A DNA stretch of 64,000 nucleotides from Blepharisma stoltei (lineage: Eukaryota > Ciliophora > Heterotrichea > Heterotrichida > Blepharismidae), in assembly GCA_914767885.1 (NCBI GenBank), contig CAJZBQ010000039.1, positions 744,001-808,000 of the forward strand, read 5' to 3'. The notes beneath the pieces are model-generated. The model did not search any database and was not told where the DNA came from. It saw nothing but the letters and a program-made list of their open reading frames with translations. This document shows positions 31,520 through 41,423 of this stretch, in pieces (the first letter of the stretch is position 1; every line of letters begins with the position of its first letter). The position numbers and the translations under genes are program-made.

Positions 31520-32434
31520 TTAATAGTTCTGCAATCCAATCTCATCTAATGCTTGCTTTAGAGATTTCAATGTCAAGAGCCTGTGAAAGCGATTTAAACA
31601 ATCTTCATCATCTTCTGGCCATCTAGCATCAAGTTCTTGGATTTGGTTGAAGTACATCGGGCATCTTTTTTCATTTCTGATCCATTCAATGTTATGGGCG
31701 TATATATCATTTCCTGTATAATCTTTATCACAGTCTGCTTCTTTTTTCCCACAAAAATAGCACCATTTAGTCTGGCAAACTGAGCAAGTCATATGGGTAC
31801 AGTACTCATCTTTCCTTCCTGAAAGTCCGCATTGCGGGCAGCGTCTTTTTTCTCCTTCTTCAATGGCATTGTCAATTTTTTTCTTCAAAGGATACAACTC
31901 AGCACAAACTTGATGATAAAAGAACCCATCTTCAAGCATCTTTTCATATTCTTCTTCAGCTGCTTGTTCTCCTAAATAATCATAAAAGGCTTTATTAGCA
32001 AATTCTTCATAGTCTGGTAGCTTGACATTTTTATCACAAAAAATGCATGTAACATCTTCACATGAGGGATTTCTGCAGTAAAACAGGGTAGCTGTTGATG
32101 ATTTAGCCCATATTTCGAAATAATTGCACTTGGGGCACCATCTCATTGTTTCGTCTTCCGCAATTTTTGTAGAAGTAACATAAAATTGGTAGGTCGTAAG
32201 CAAAGCAGGAGAAAGCTGACGCTCAAAATTTAAAGCTGGAATTTCAACATTGCACATCGGGCACTTTGGGGGAAGGTTTGCTTGGTAGTCTTCAAAAATG
32301 CTTTCCACATACCCTTGTGTGCAATCCGCGCAGAGGTTATGGTCTTGAGGACATTTTATTCCTATATGATCCTCTTCAAGTTCAACCCCACAAGCATAGC
32401 ATGAAAGCTTTTTATTGTCTTTTTTATCTGACAT
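31520..32434 (-). CDS. RBR-type E3 ubiquitin ligase, copy 2
   Basis: 304 aa, uninterrupted. RING1 CYACGVELEEDHIGIKCPQDH...PPKCPMC, IBR WCPKCNYFEIWAKSS...CEDVTCIFCDK, RING2 RCPQCGLSGRKDEYCTHMTCSVCQTKWCYFCG with the putative catalytic Cys in HMTC, then RCPMYF and a helical end. It ends GLQNY-TAA, about 58 codons earlier than copies 1 and 4. RBR ligases take ubiquitin onto RING2 before transferring it to substrate. ATG at 32434. Copies 2 and 4 are more similar to each other than to copy 1 by eye. Confidence 0.88.
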   Translation of the reverse strand: MSDKKDNKKLSCYACGVELEEDHIGIKCPQDHNLCADCTQGYVESIFEDYQANLPPKCPMCNVEIPALNFERQLSPALLTTYQFYVTSTKIAEDETMRWCPKCNYFEIWAKSSTATLFYCRNPSCEDVTCIFCDKNVKLPDYEEFANKAFYDYLGEQAAEEEYEKMLEDGFFYHQVCAELYPLKKKIDNAIEEGEKRRCPQCGLSGRKDEYCTHMTCSVCQTKWCYFCGKKEADCDKDYTGNDIYAHNIEWIRNEKRCPMYFNQIQELDARWPEDDEDCLNRFHRLLTLKSLKQALDEIGLQNY

Positions 32435-32512
32435 TTATAAAACTGTGTTTTTGTCTGCTAATTTTAGTTAAAAAATTGTAGAAAGAATACAGCATATTTG
32501 ATAAGATAATTC

Positions 32513-32701
32513 TTAATCGTAAACTTGTAAAGAAAGTGCTAAATTTTTTATAGAAGATATTGGTTTTTTTGAAGATGGATCCAAACCCAAAAGAAACAAT
32601 AAGAAGACTTGATATTTAAACAATTTCTGTTTAGAAAAGTTTTTGATTGGTTTTCTCACTCCATGCCTCTGCTTCAATACTAAAAATTCTAATTTACCCA
32701 T
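32513..32701 (-). CDS. Small hypothetical ORF
   Basis: 62 codons, ATG to TAA, basic with a hydrophobic centre (MGKLEFLVLKQRHGVRKPIK... YQVFLLFLLGLDPSSKKP). Located just upstream of RBR copy 2. No domain recognised; composition is somewhat protein-like but it could be chance. Confidence 0.3.
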   Translation of the reverse strand: MGKLEFLVLKQRHGVRKPIKNFSKQKLFKYQVFLLFLLGLDPSSKKPISSIKNLALSLQVYD

Positions 32702-33223
32702 ACAAAACTAATACGATTGCATTTTATTATTTTTTATTTTAATTCGACAATCGACTGCGAGAGATCAGGTCAACTTCTTTCTTCTCTTTCAATTTTTTAT
32801 CAATTCAACTAATTGCTTTTCTTGTAAATATTCTTATAAATCGCTGCTTCGCCTACCTTTCCATTTTATAGTGTTAAATCTAGAGATCAAAAATTTATTT
32901 TCATCCCAGCATTCTCCCATCTTCTTACCAAAATTCACCTAATTTTTTATCTCAAATTTTTAAGGATGAATGCTTCTTTTTCCTGCATTAAAGAGGCTCA
33001 TCTAACTCTTGTAAGTAAACCACTGGAATCGCTGCATTTATTTTTATCTTTTCTTTTCTTTTCTTACACTTTTATCTTCATATAGTAAATGCATCATTAT
33101 TGATCATCATTTGAAAATTTACCGCTATGATTGAAGTGATTTTTTCTAATTCTTAGACAAGAACCATCATTCATTTATATAAAACATAAATTTTAAGCTA
33201 TTTTATTTTAATTTTATATTATT
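32702..33223. other. Intergenic, AT-rich
   Basis: No ORF, repeat or RNA gene that I can support. Confidence 0.45.
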
Positions 33224-33510
33224 TATAATTAAATGATTCTTCTCTCACTCTGTATGAAAAGTAGCGATTTAATTGCAAAATGGCATGTTTAAAAATGGTT
33301 GGCCAAGTGCAAAAAGGTTGAAAAATGCATTTTTGACATTTCACTTTGATGACCAAAATTCGGCTTTAGCCATTTTGCAGCAAAATTTGCTATTGTGCCT
33401 TGTGCCTTTTTGAGAGCAAATGCATGGGTTATACTGGTGATCAATTTTGTATCCCAGATTTGGCAGTGATGATGCTGGCCGCCAGTGGAGCAAGAGAAGA
33501 TCATTAATTA
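33224..33510. mobile_element. TIR element (about 287 bp)
   Basis: Inverted ends TATAATTAAATGATTCTTCTC and GAGAAGATCATTAATTA, with higher-GC interior (33285-33490). Contains no convincing ORF; intergenic upstream of the LINE. Confidence 0.6.
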
Positions 33511-33744
33511 AAGATAATATAAAATTACTTTAAACATAATAAAATTTTTTTCACTCTGTAAATCATTATGACTCTGTATAAGATGTGAAGGAGTCAAGTC
33601 AATTACAACGGAAAGTTTTAAATGATTACGATCAATAACAATACATGAGATATAATAAGCAAAAAATGTTTCCATATTTTAATAAAATCCATCGATAACT
33701 TCTGCAAAAATTATCTTTTTCAAATAAAAAAGTCTTACCTTCAA

Positions 33745-36700
33745 ATGCTTTACCACGATAAAATTATTGAAATCAGAGAAAAAAGAAAAAGAATTAAGCA
33801 ATCTAAGAAAGTCAAGAAAGGTTCAAGAAATTTAAATTTAATCGATCAAAAATACTTAGTCTCTGATAATAAATATGAAAACAACTTAAAAACACGCAAG
33901 ATCTCAACAATTAAGCCACCCAAAAAAAACATTCATCCTCCTGTTAAAACTCAGAATAATGAACCAGTTAATGCCTACAACTATGATATCAAGACATATA
34001 TTCCTCTAAAGAAGAGCATCATAAAGCCGATAGAAATCATAGGAAGAACTATTCTAAAAGAAAATCACAAAAATACAATCAAAAAAATTTTTATAATTAA
34101 AAAGACTCCAGCAATAAGGAAAAATGAACCAGAAAGAGAAGATGTAAATTGAAAGCTTATTAAGGAATCCTCGCAATCCTATAATGAAACTGCTTCCAAA
34201 TCTCCAAAACTTTCTCCATCATCAGAAATAAATTCATCCACTTTGATGACAGATTTTCCTGAAATAAACGTTTCTAAAATCGAAAACCCATTCTTACATA
34301 AAAAAGAAAAGAAAGAAAAACTGATAGTTGAACCCTTGATTTCAATTTATAACACCCAAAATAAGAAAAAGTTTGAAAATCCTTTCATCAATAAAGATGA
34401 AAAAGAAATTTACAAAAATAAAAAGATACAAATACTAGAGAGCAGAATGTTCCAAGATATGATTAGACCTCTATGCACAATTCTCTTTATTGAAGCATCT
34501 GATAATCTCACAGATCCAAAAAAATGATTGAAAATAACCCATTCTCCCTTAAGAAAAAATAATGTCCTACCCGTTCAAGTTGAAGAGGAAATTATAATTC
34601 CAAATCCAAGAAGATTGTGCGAAAAAATAATAAGAAAAAATTTTGGATTCATCAACATTTCAGGAATTGGAAAAGACGATCTATCACGAAGACAATTAAG
34701 AAATGTTATGATCGAAAACGATATTACTATCTTAGGAATAGCAGAAACTTGATTAAAAGATAAAGTTTATATTGATGGTTTTGTGTGAATAGGTAATAAT
34801 GGACCTATAGTAGGCTACAGAGGATCAGGTGGAACTGGCTTATTAATTCATAATTCACTGGCAAATGAAATAACTTGAATTGAAACTAATAACCATAGAA
34901 TAACTGCAGCAAAGATAGAAGATTTTTTGATAATATGCATATATGCACCAGTACTTGCAAACCACGAAAATGAAAAATCAATTAACGAATATATGAACTG
35001 CATCATGAATGTTCAAGAAATAATTCAAGCAAACAAAAATGATGCTAATCAATGTATATTACTTGGAGACTTCAATGCACACATAGAAGGTTACTTATCA
35101 GATATAAATGATTTAGCTGGAAAAATATTTATCAAATTTGTTAGAGACAATGGTTTACATATATTAAATGAAACTTCTATATCAACTTTCAGAGGAAATA
35201 ATAGACACACTATTATCGATTATATTATTTCAGAAACCCTATCAAAGATTAAATACATAGAAGTCCCACAATTAAACACCAATCACGTATTATTACTATC
35301 TCATATAAAAAGTGTCCAGATAATACCAAAGCAAATATCCGTGATTCCATGATATAAATTAGAAGGCAAGGAATTAGAAGCGTTCCAACACAGAATCTGA
35401 ATCAATTTCCAGAATAAAGGAATCTACAAAACTCTTGATCCTTTAGCAATATTTAATAACATCAAATCAACAATTGATGAAGAATCAAAATACCTACTAA
35501 AACATTTAAAACCAGACCATTTTAGAACCCCAGAAATGAAAATCTTATTAAATAGAATAAATGACTCGAGGAAATGAATAAAATTTTGCTGAACGCAAAA
35601 TAATAGAGAACTTGCTAACAAACTACAAAAGGTAAAAAAGGCATGAATAAATAAACTAAAAAGACTATCTAACTATGAAAAAATCAGTGAAAGCAGATTG
35701 AAAGAATGTATGCAAGATCCATATGGAGCCTGAAACAAAATAAAACGTCAGATGAATAAAAATAGAATCGCATTATCATTAAACAAAGAAGAGATTAAAG
35801 CTTGAGCAACAGAATTTGAAAATCAATTTAAAAGTAAAATAGAATTCATACCACAAAAGGGATGCTCAAAAGAAGAACTATGAGATTTCCAAGATATCCA
35901 GAAAATCATTAAAAAATTACCAAACAAAAAAGCTCCTGGACCAGACAATATAAGAAATGAGATAATAAAGAAAGGTGGAGATATAATGGCAGAAGCAATT
36001 ACACATTTCCTTAATAGTTGCAAATTAAATGGAATCCCAGACAAAGCCAATGAAGCAAAAACAATCCTTATATACAAAGGAAAAGGTAATCCGAAGGAAC
36101 TTAATAGCTATAGACCCATAACCTTAATGAATAATTTTATGAAGATTCTTGACAAAGCAGAACTAAAAAGAATTGAAAATACGGTTAATATCTCAGAAAG
36201 ACAACATGGATTCACAAAAGGAAAGTCATGCATGACTCAGATTTTTCTCTTAAAATCTACACTGGAATATCGTAAGTATTACAGGATTGGAAAAGGTAGA
36301 GACTCATATATATTATTTGTTGATTTCTCAAAAGCTTATGACTCAGTTAATAGAATTAGACTATTAGAGAAAATTAAAGCAAAAAATATAAAAAATGATA
36401 GCTGAAAAATAATCTCACAAATGCTAAAAGGTGAACAAACTACACTTGTCATAAATGGGATTGAAACAGAAAAAATAAACATAACAAGAGGTGTGAGACA
36501 AGGAAGTGCAATATCACCATTGTTATTTAATATATATATAGATGATATAGAAAAGGAAAATAATGACATCAATATAGAACTCCTCCCCAATCACCAATTA
36601 AAATCAAAAATCAATTTTCAATATGCGGATGATACAGCTTTTGTAATAGAAGATTGAAAAGACATTGAAAACATTTTAAATAAACTTGATAAATGATCAA

Positions 36701-38040
36701 AAGATAATGATATGAACTTGAATATAGGACCGGAAAAAACAGCAATAATGCCAATCATAACAAAAAATAGGAAAAATATTATAAGTAAACTACCTAAAAT
36801 ATCATACCAAAATCATGAAATACCAGTTGTTGAAAAATATAAATATTTAGGCAAAATAATGAATGGAAATATAAGAGGTACAGGATTCGACCAAGCGCAT
36901 TATAAATACCTCAAAGATAAAAGCAAAATATCTACTTGCTCTCTAATCCCTATGATTAGAAGAATGCTTAACATCCCAAGTAAAACTCTTATAAACTGCT
37001 TCAAAGCAATATTCTTACCAAGATGCACATATGGTCTTGAAATATGCTCAAGAATTAAATGCAAAACTGCAATTAAACAAATTCAAAGATCATTCAATAA
37101 GATTATAAGAGAATGTTGCCATGTTTATGACAAAACACCTATTGAACCCATATTACTTGATTTAAATATTCCAACAATACAACAATATATTGACCAAAAA
37201 TCATTGATATTTTTACAAAAAATTTTTGAATTAACACATATATCTGAGATTGCAACCCATTTCCTAAGAAATTTCGATAATACAATTACACCGACAATGA
37301 AAATCTACCAAGAGTTGCTTCAAAAATATAATTTTACAAAACCATTCGATTTTAATAACAACATGATTAGCTGAAATGACAAAAATTGAAAAGGAAATGT
37401 CAAAGATAAACTCAAAATCTATTGAAGAAACGAAAACATGAGCATAATAAATAAAAAAGTAACATTAAAGATGTTTAAAGAATTAAGGAATCAAACTTTT
37501 ACCACGAATAAACTCCCAAAATTCTGAATACTGAATAAAAACCTAATTACTGAAACAAGAATAAAGGCTGCTTGAAGATATGGTGCTGGTCCATCTAAAG
37601 TATTAGTTCTATTGAGAAACAGAAATAATCAAGATAACACTTCGAATTTATGTGAATTATGTAAAGTCAAGGAAACAGATAAACATATTCTTAACGAATG
37701 CATAAAATATAAAAACGAAAGAATCAAATTTATACAAAGATTACAAGATATGATAGGCAGATATATTAACAATACAAGCATATACAATTGACTTATTTCA
37801 GATGTTACAGAATTAAAATTTTTAGAAGAATTAGGTGAAGAAAAATGAGAAAAGATTGACTTTTTAACAAAGATCACACTAAGAAGTATTGATGATAAAT
37901 TGCGAACTAGCAGAGAAAACAGCAAACACAAGCATTTCTTTGAAATCCAAAATATTGAAGATGACCTCAAAAAAGAAAACATATCTATTCATGATTTAAA
38001 TTTTTGAAGACTCGTTAAAAGTATAAGGCGTTTGAAATAG
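33745..38040 (+). CDS. LINE ORF: endonuclease-reverse transcriptase polyprotein
   Basis: A single open frame of 1431 codons if TGA is Trp (about two dozen TGA, no in-frame TGG found by eye). The N-terminal ~300 residues are Lys/Asn/Ile-rich without a motif. An APE-like endonuclease follows (FGFINISGIG, ILGIAETW, YRGSGGTGLLIHNS, LLGDFNAH, TIIDYIIS). The RT domain has PNKKAPGPDNI, LNSYRPITLMN, HGFTKGKSC, ILFVDFSKAYDSVN, RGVRQGSAISPLLFNIYID and the catalytic FQYADDTA. A C-terminal CELCKVKETDKHILNEC zinc-knuckle-like motif matches many non-LTR elements. The ATG at 33745 lies within the TSD, so the true 5' end may be missing. Confidence 0.93.
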
Positions 38041-38080
38041 TACGCCAATAATTAATTTAATCCTAATTTAATCCTTTTAA
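33752..38080 (+). mobile_element. Non-LTR retrotransposon (LINE), 4.3 kb
   Basis: Flanked by an 11-bp perfect TSD TCAAATGCTTT (33741-33751, 38081-38091). The 3' end is TTAATTTAATCCTAATTTAATCC, a TTAA-containing short tandem tail like those of the SINE-like retroposons. Probably 5'-truncated, since its ORF already runs through the left boundary. It separates RBR copies 2 and 3. Confidence 0.88.
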
Positions 38081-38241
38081 TCAAATGCTTTTGGATCATT
38101 ATTAATGCCTTCCTAATGCTACTAATTAACAATAAGACTATACCTGATTGAAATTCTGAGCTATATCACTTATTTCATAATTAGAAACCTTAGCATAGCG
38201 CATAGGCCGCTGGGAAAATCAATCATGCATGCCATCACACG

Positions 38242-39259
38242 TCATAGATATATGTTGCCTCCTATATAACTTTTATCACAATCTGATTCTTTTTTTCCGC
38301 AAAAATAGCACCATAAAGTCTGACACACTGAGCATGTCATGTGGGTGCAGCTATTATCTTTTCTACCTGCAAGTCCACACTGTGGACAGCACCTTTTTTC
38401 TCCTTTTTCAATAGCATTGTCAATTCTTTTCTTCAAAAGATGCAAATCAGCACAAGATTGGTAATAAAAGAACCCATCTTCAAGCATCTTTTCATATTCC
38501 TGTATAACTTCTTTCTCTTCTTCATAATTAGAGGCTCTTTTAGCAAATTCTTCATAGTCTGGTAGCTTGACATTTTATCACAAAAAATGCATGTAACATC
38601 TTCACAAGAGGGGTTTCTGCAATAAATCAAGGTAGTTGTGGATGATTTAAGCCATATTTCGAAATAATTGCACTTAGGGCACCATCTCATTGTTTCGTCG
38701 TCCTTCAGGTTAAGCATGAAATCGATCTGGCCACCCTTTAAAAACTATGCACCTTGTGCTGATACAAAGAAATATAAATAAACTGTAGTACATTCGCTAT
38801 TTAAATCTATTTTTTTAGCATGTTTAGCAATATATAAATACTCTATCTCATTTAATATAGATCCAAATATTATATTTTATAGTGTGAATAAGCAATGATA
38901 ACGGACAGCAATACTTGATTATGGATTTATTTAGTAAAATTATGCTACAATTGTTTTATTTGCCTTGCTTTCTTTTAAGCAATTCGACTAAATTAATATT
39001 TAAACTGAAATATTAAAGTTAAATTCAAAATAAGTCTCTATTAAGATGACGCTCAAAAACTAAGACTGGAATTTCAAGATTGCATATAGAACATTTTGGT
39101 GAGAGCTTTGCTGGTATTCTTCAATATATTTTCAACAAATTTTTTGGAGCAATCAGAGCAGAGGCTATGGTCTTGAGGACATTTTATGCCTATATGGTCC
39201 AATTCAAGAGAATGAAAGCAAGTATAGCATGAAACCTTTTTATCATCTTTCAGTAGCAT
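38242..39259 (-). pseudogene. RBR-type E3 ligase, copy 3, decayed
   Basis: The N-terminal RING1 (MLLKDDKKVSCYTCFHSLEL) is followed by at least three single-base losses relative to the other copies: near 39130 (ATATTGAAG), near 39115 (CCAGCAAAG) and near 38575 (GATAAAATGTC). A non-coding gap of about 300 bp (38710-39040) replaces the segment between RING1 and IBR. It could be an IES, since joining TAs gives FERHL/NLKDDETMRW, but 17 residues would be missing. The C-terminal RCPM region is absent and diverges into non-homologous sequence near 38250. The single-base losses lie at homopolymers, so sequencing error is possible for some. Confidence 0.75.
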
Positions 39260-39600
39260 TTATAAAATTAATCATTATTCTATGAATATTTATTTTATAT
39301 TCATAAAAACTGGGAGATGAGTAAAATAATTATTTGCCAATTTATTTTTTGTGGATAATTCTTATCAGATCAATTTTCTTTAAAAAAATGTAGAAATATA
39401 AAAATATATATGCTGATTCAGGTAGAATAAAGCTGATTTATAAGCTTAAAAGTCTTCAATAATAGCTGAAATCATAAGGGTAGAAAAGAAAATCCTAAAC
39501 TTATTAAAAAGTATATCTTTGAAGCTAAAAGTTTATTAATCAAGATAAATATGGCTTTGAAGATATTTTTTTCAATTCTTAAATTTATGCTCTTTTTCAG
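39260..39600. other. Intergenic, AT-rich
   Basis: Nothing recognisable between RBR copy 3 and the purine-rich ORF cluster. Confidence 0.45.
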
Positions 39601-40358
39601 ATGAGAAGTGAAAAAGTGAAGACTCTAAATGCTGCCCAGGATGAAAAAATTTTGTATCTGGTGCAAAAAGGAATTTGCCAACGTTTGAGAGAAATTGCAC
39701 ATTGCAAAAACTCTGAAAGTGTACCTATCCAAATTTACAGAGAGGTGCCATGAAAGATAAAAGAGTACGTATACATCGTTCATAGTAGCTCTGGAATTGA
39801 TGAGACAGCCAGAAAACATAGTCAAGCGCCAGAAACTTCCATTAGGAATGCACAAGTCACATTCGCAATTGCAAATAAAAGTGAAGAACTAAGAAGGGAT
39901 GGATGAAAGTAGTCCAAGAGGAGAGGAACTAAAAGTTCCCGTAGGGCTGAACATCGGAAATGGTGAAGCTAACTTTGCTAGATACGCGATCAGATTAACA
40001 ATACCAGCAGGAATAACAGTGGAGGAGACTATTGAGGTAATGAGTTAAAGGTGCAAAGTAGAGGTGGTGATAGGCAACTTAATACAGTTAGGAGAGGAAG
40101 AAATTGGGCTTCGCTTTAGCCAAATTGCAGGTATAAAATATATGGCGATTTTGCAGAAGAAGAGCAAGCCTTAGAACTACAGACGAGATGAACATAAGAG
40201 GAAGAAGGATATGGCTGGCTCAGGCAACATTTCTTCATTTGAGATCTGCAACCAGTTGGGGCATAATACTGGAGGGCATAAAAGGATAATAAAAAGAAAA
40301 GAAGAAAAAGCACAAGAGGTAAAGGAGAGAACAGGAAAGGAAGTCAGCCATCTATAAT
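39601..40358 (+). pseudogene. Purine-rich decayed ORF cluster, unknown
   Basis: Three overlapping protein-like frames follow each other. 39601-39912 encodes 103 aa (MRSEKVKTLNAAQDEKILYL..., TGA=Trp twice). 39899-40047 encodes MDESSPRGEELKVPVGLNIG... From about 40051, RCKVEVVIGNLIQLGEEEIG runs to a TAG, and coding-like sequence continues beyond it to about 40358. Base composition (G/A-rich, fewer T) is unlike neighbouring host genes. It looks like one protein broken by a frameshift and stops, perhaps part of a mobile element. No domain recognised. Confidence 0.4.
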
Positions 40359-40420
40359 CTCAAATGTAGGATGCAGCAAGAAGACGATAAATTAAAAGGT
40401 GTTAGGTACCCAATAAATAA

Positions 40421-40508
40421 TATAGTTAGTGACACTGACTGGCACAGGGTGCTTTTGGCTTGAAACTGAGCCAAAAGCACCCAGTGTCAGTGAGTGTCAC
40501 TAACTATA
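40421..40508. mobile_element. 88-bp hairpin element
   Basis: Near-perfect palindrome: TATAGTTAGTGACACTGACT... against ...GTCAGTGAGTGTCACTAACTATA, with inner arms GGGTGCTTTTGGCT / AGCCAAAAGCACCC and a short loop. TATA ends as in the other palindromic elements. Confidence 0.85.
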
Positions 40509-40920
40509 ATTATAATAGGAAATGGAAAGATGAAGGAGGAAAAAGTCCACAGAGGACTGCAATGGGGCGAGCCCCATTTAATTTAAGTATATTGTAATAG
40601 ACAAATTCAATTTCACAAATTTATGTATAAAATATGTATAAAATTATATTAGTTAGCTGGATAATTTAATCAGTAAACATAAAACTTTTATCTTTTTATG
40701 CTCGCCAACTAAGGTGAGGGTAAGTAAGAGCGATGTAATAATATAGACAACTCATAAATATTTGCATTCAAGTTTCAACCTAAAAGTTTAAAATAATTCT
40801 ACCAATTTATTTTTCATAAGTCTATAAAATCTCCATAAAATTTGACTATAATAATTGCCACAAGCTATAAATTTAATTTACTTTAAAACAATATAATCAA
40901 TAAAATTAACGATCACAAGT
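40509..40920. other. Intergenic
   Basis: Contains a small palindrome GGGGCGAGCCCC near 40565, probably the tail of the purine-rich unit, then AT-rich sequence with no gene seen. Confidence 0.4.
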
Positions 40921-40928
40921 ATTAATTT

Positions 40929-41409
40929 CTTATAATTCATCAATTCCAGCTGCTAGTTCTTCAATTTCCTCGTCTTCAAAAGGATCTAAACTATCTTCGT
41001 CACTTAGCACAAATAAAATGGAATGTCATTAATCCCTTTTCGAGGCATGCTCAGAGTTTGAACCTTATATAGTATGATCCCAAACACAATCTTGAATACT
41101 AGAAATTTGTATTTCGTAAGTTTTGCCTTCCTCATCTGAAGTCTCTGTACATTTGAGAAAAAGCTTTTAACCTCTGCACCGACTACGAAGGCAGCTGGTG
41201 CCAGTGCAAGCTAAGGAATTTATCTCTAGCTGGAACTCCAGTGCTGAAGCGTCATCTATCAAGTCCCTAATTTGCACTCCAAAGTTCCGCAGTAGCATCA
41301 ATAGCCACGAAAGCAGAAGCACACTATTTCGGTATAAATGATGGTATACTCTCAGAAGTTTGCGGGATCTGAACAAGTCTTCTCCGAAAGTTATCATTGG
41401 GCGAGACAT
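40929..41409 (-). pseudogene. Decayed coding remnants, unknown
   Basis: Coding-like pieces in different frames. MSRPMITFGEDLFRSRKLLR... (41167-41409) overlaps another frame with NDNFRRRLVQIPQTSESIPS. TETSDEEGKTYEIQISSIQD follows, then an acidic end SDEDSLDPFEDEEIEEL...GIDEL to a TAA near 40938. Stops separate them. Could be an IES-split gene I cannot join or a pseudogene. No family recognised. Confidence 0.35.
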
Positions 41410-41423
41410 AAAACAAGGAAGCT

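Noticed and set aside
33289-33504. 71-codon minus-strand ORF
   Set aside because: It lies within a TIR element and its peptide has no recognisable feature.
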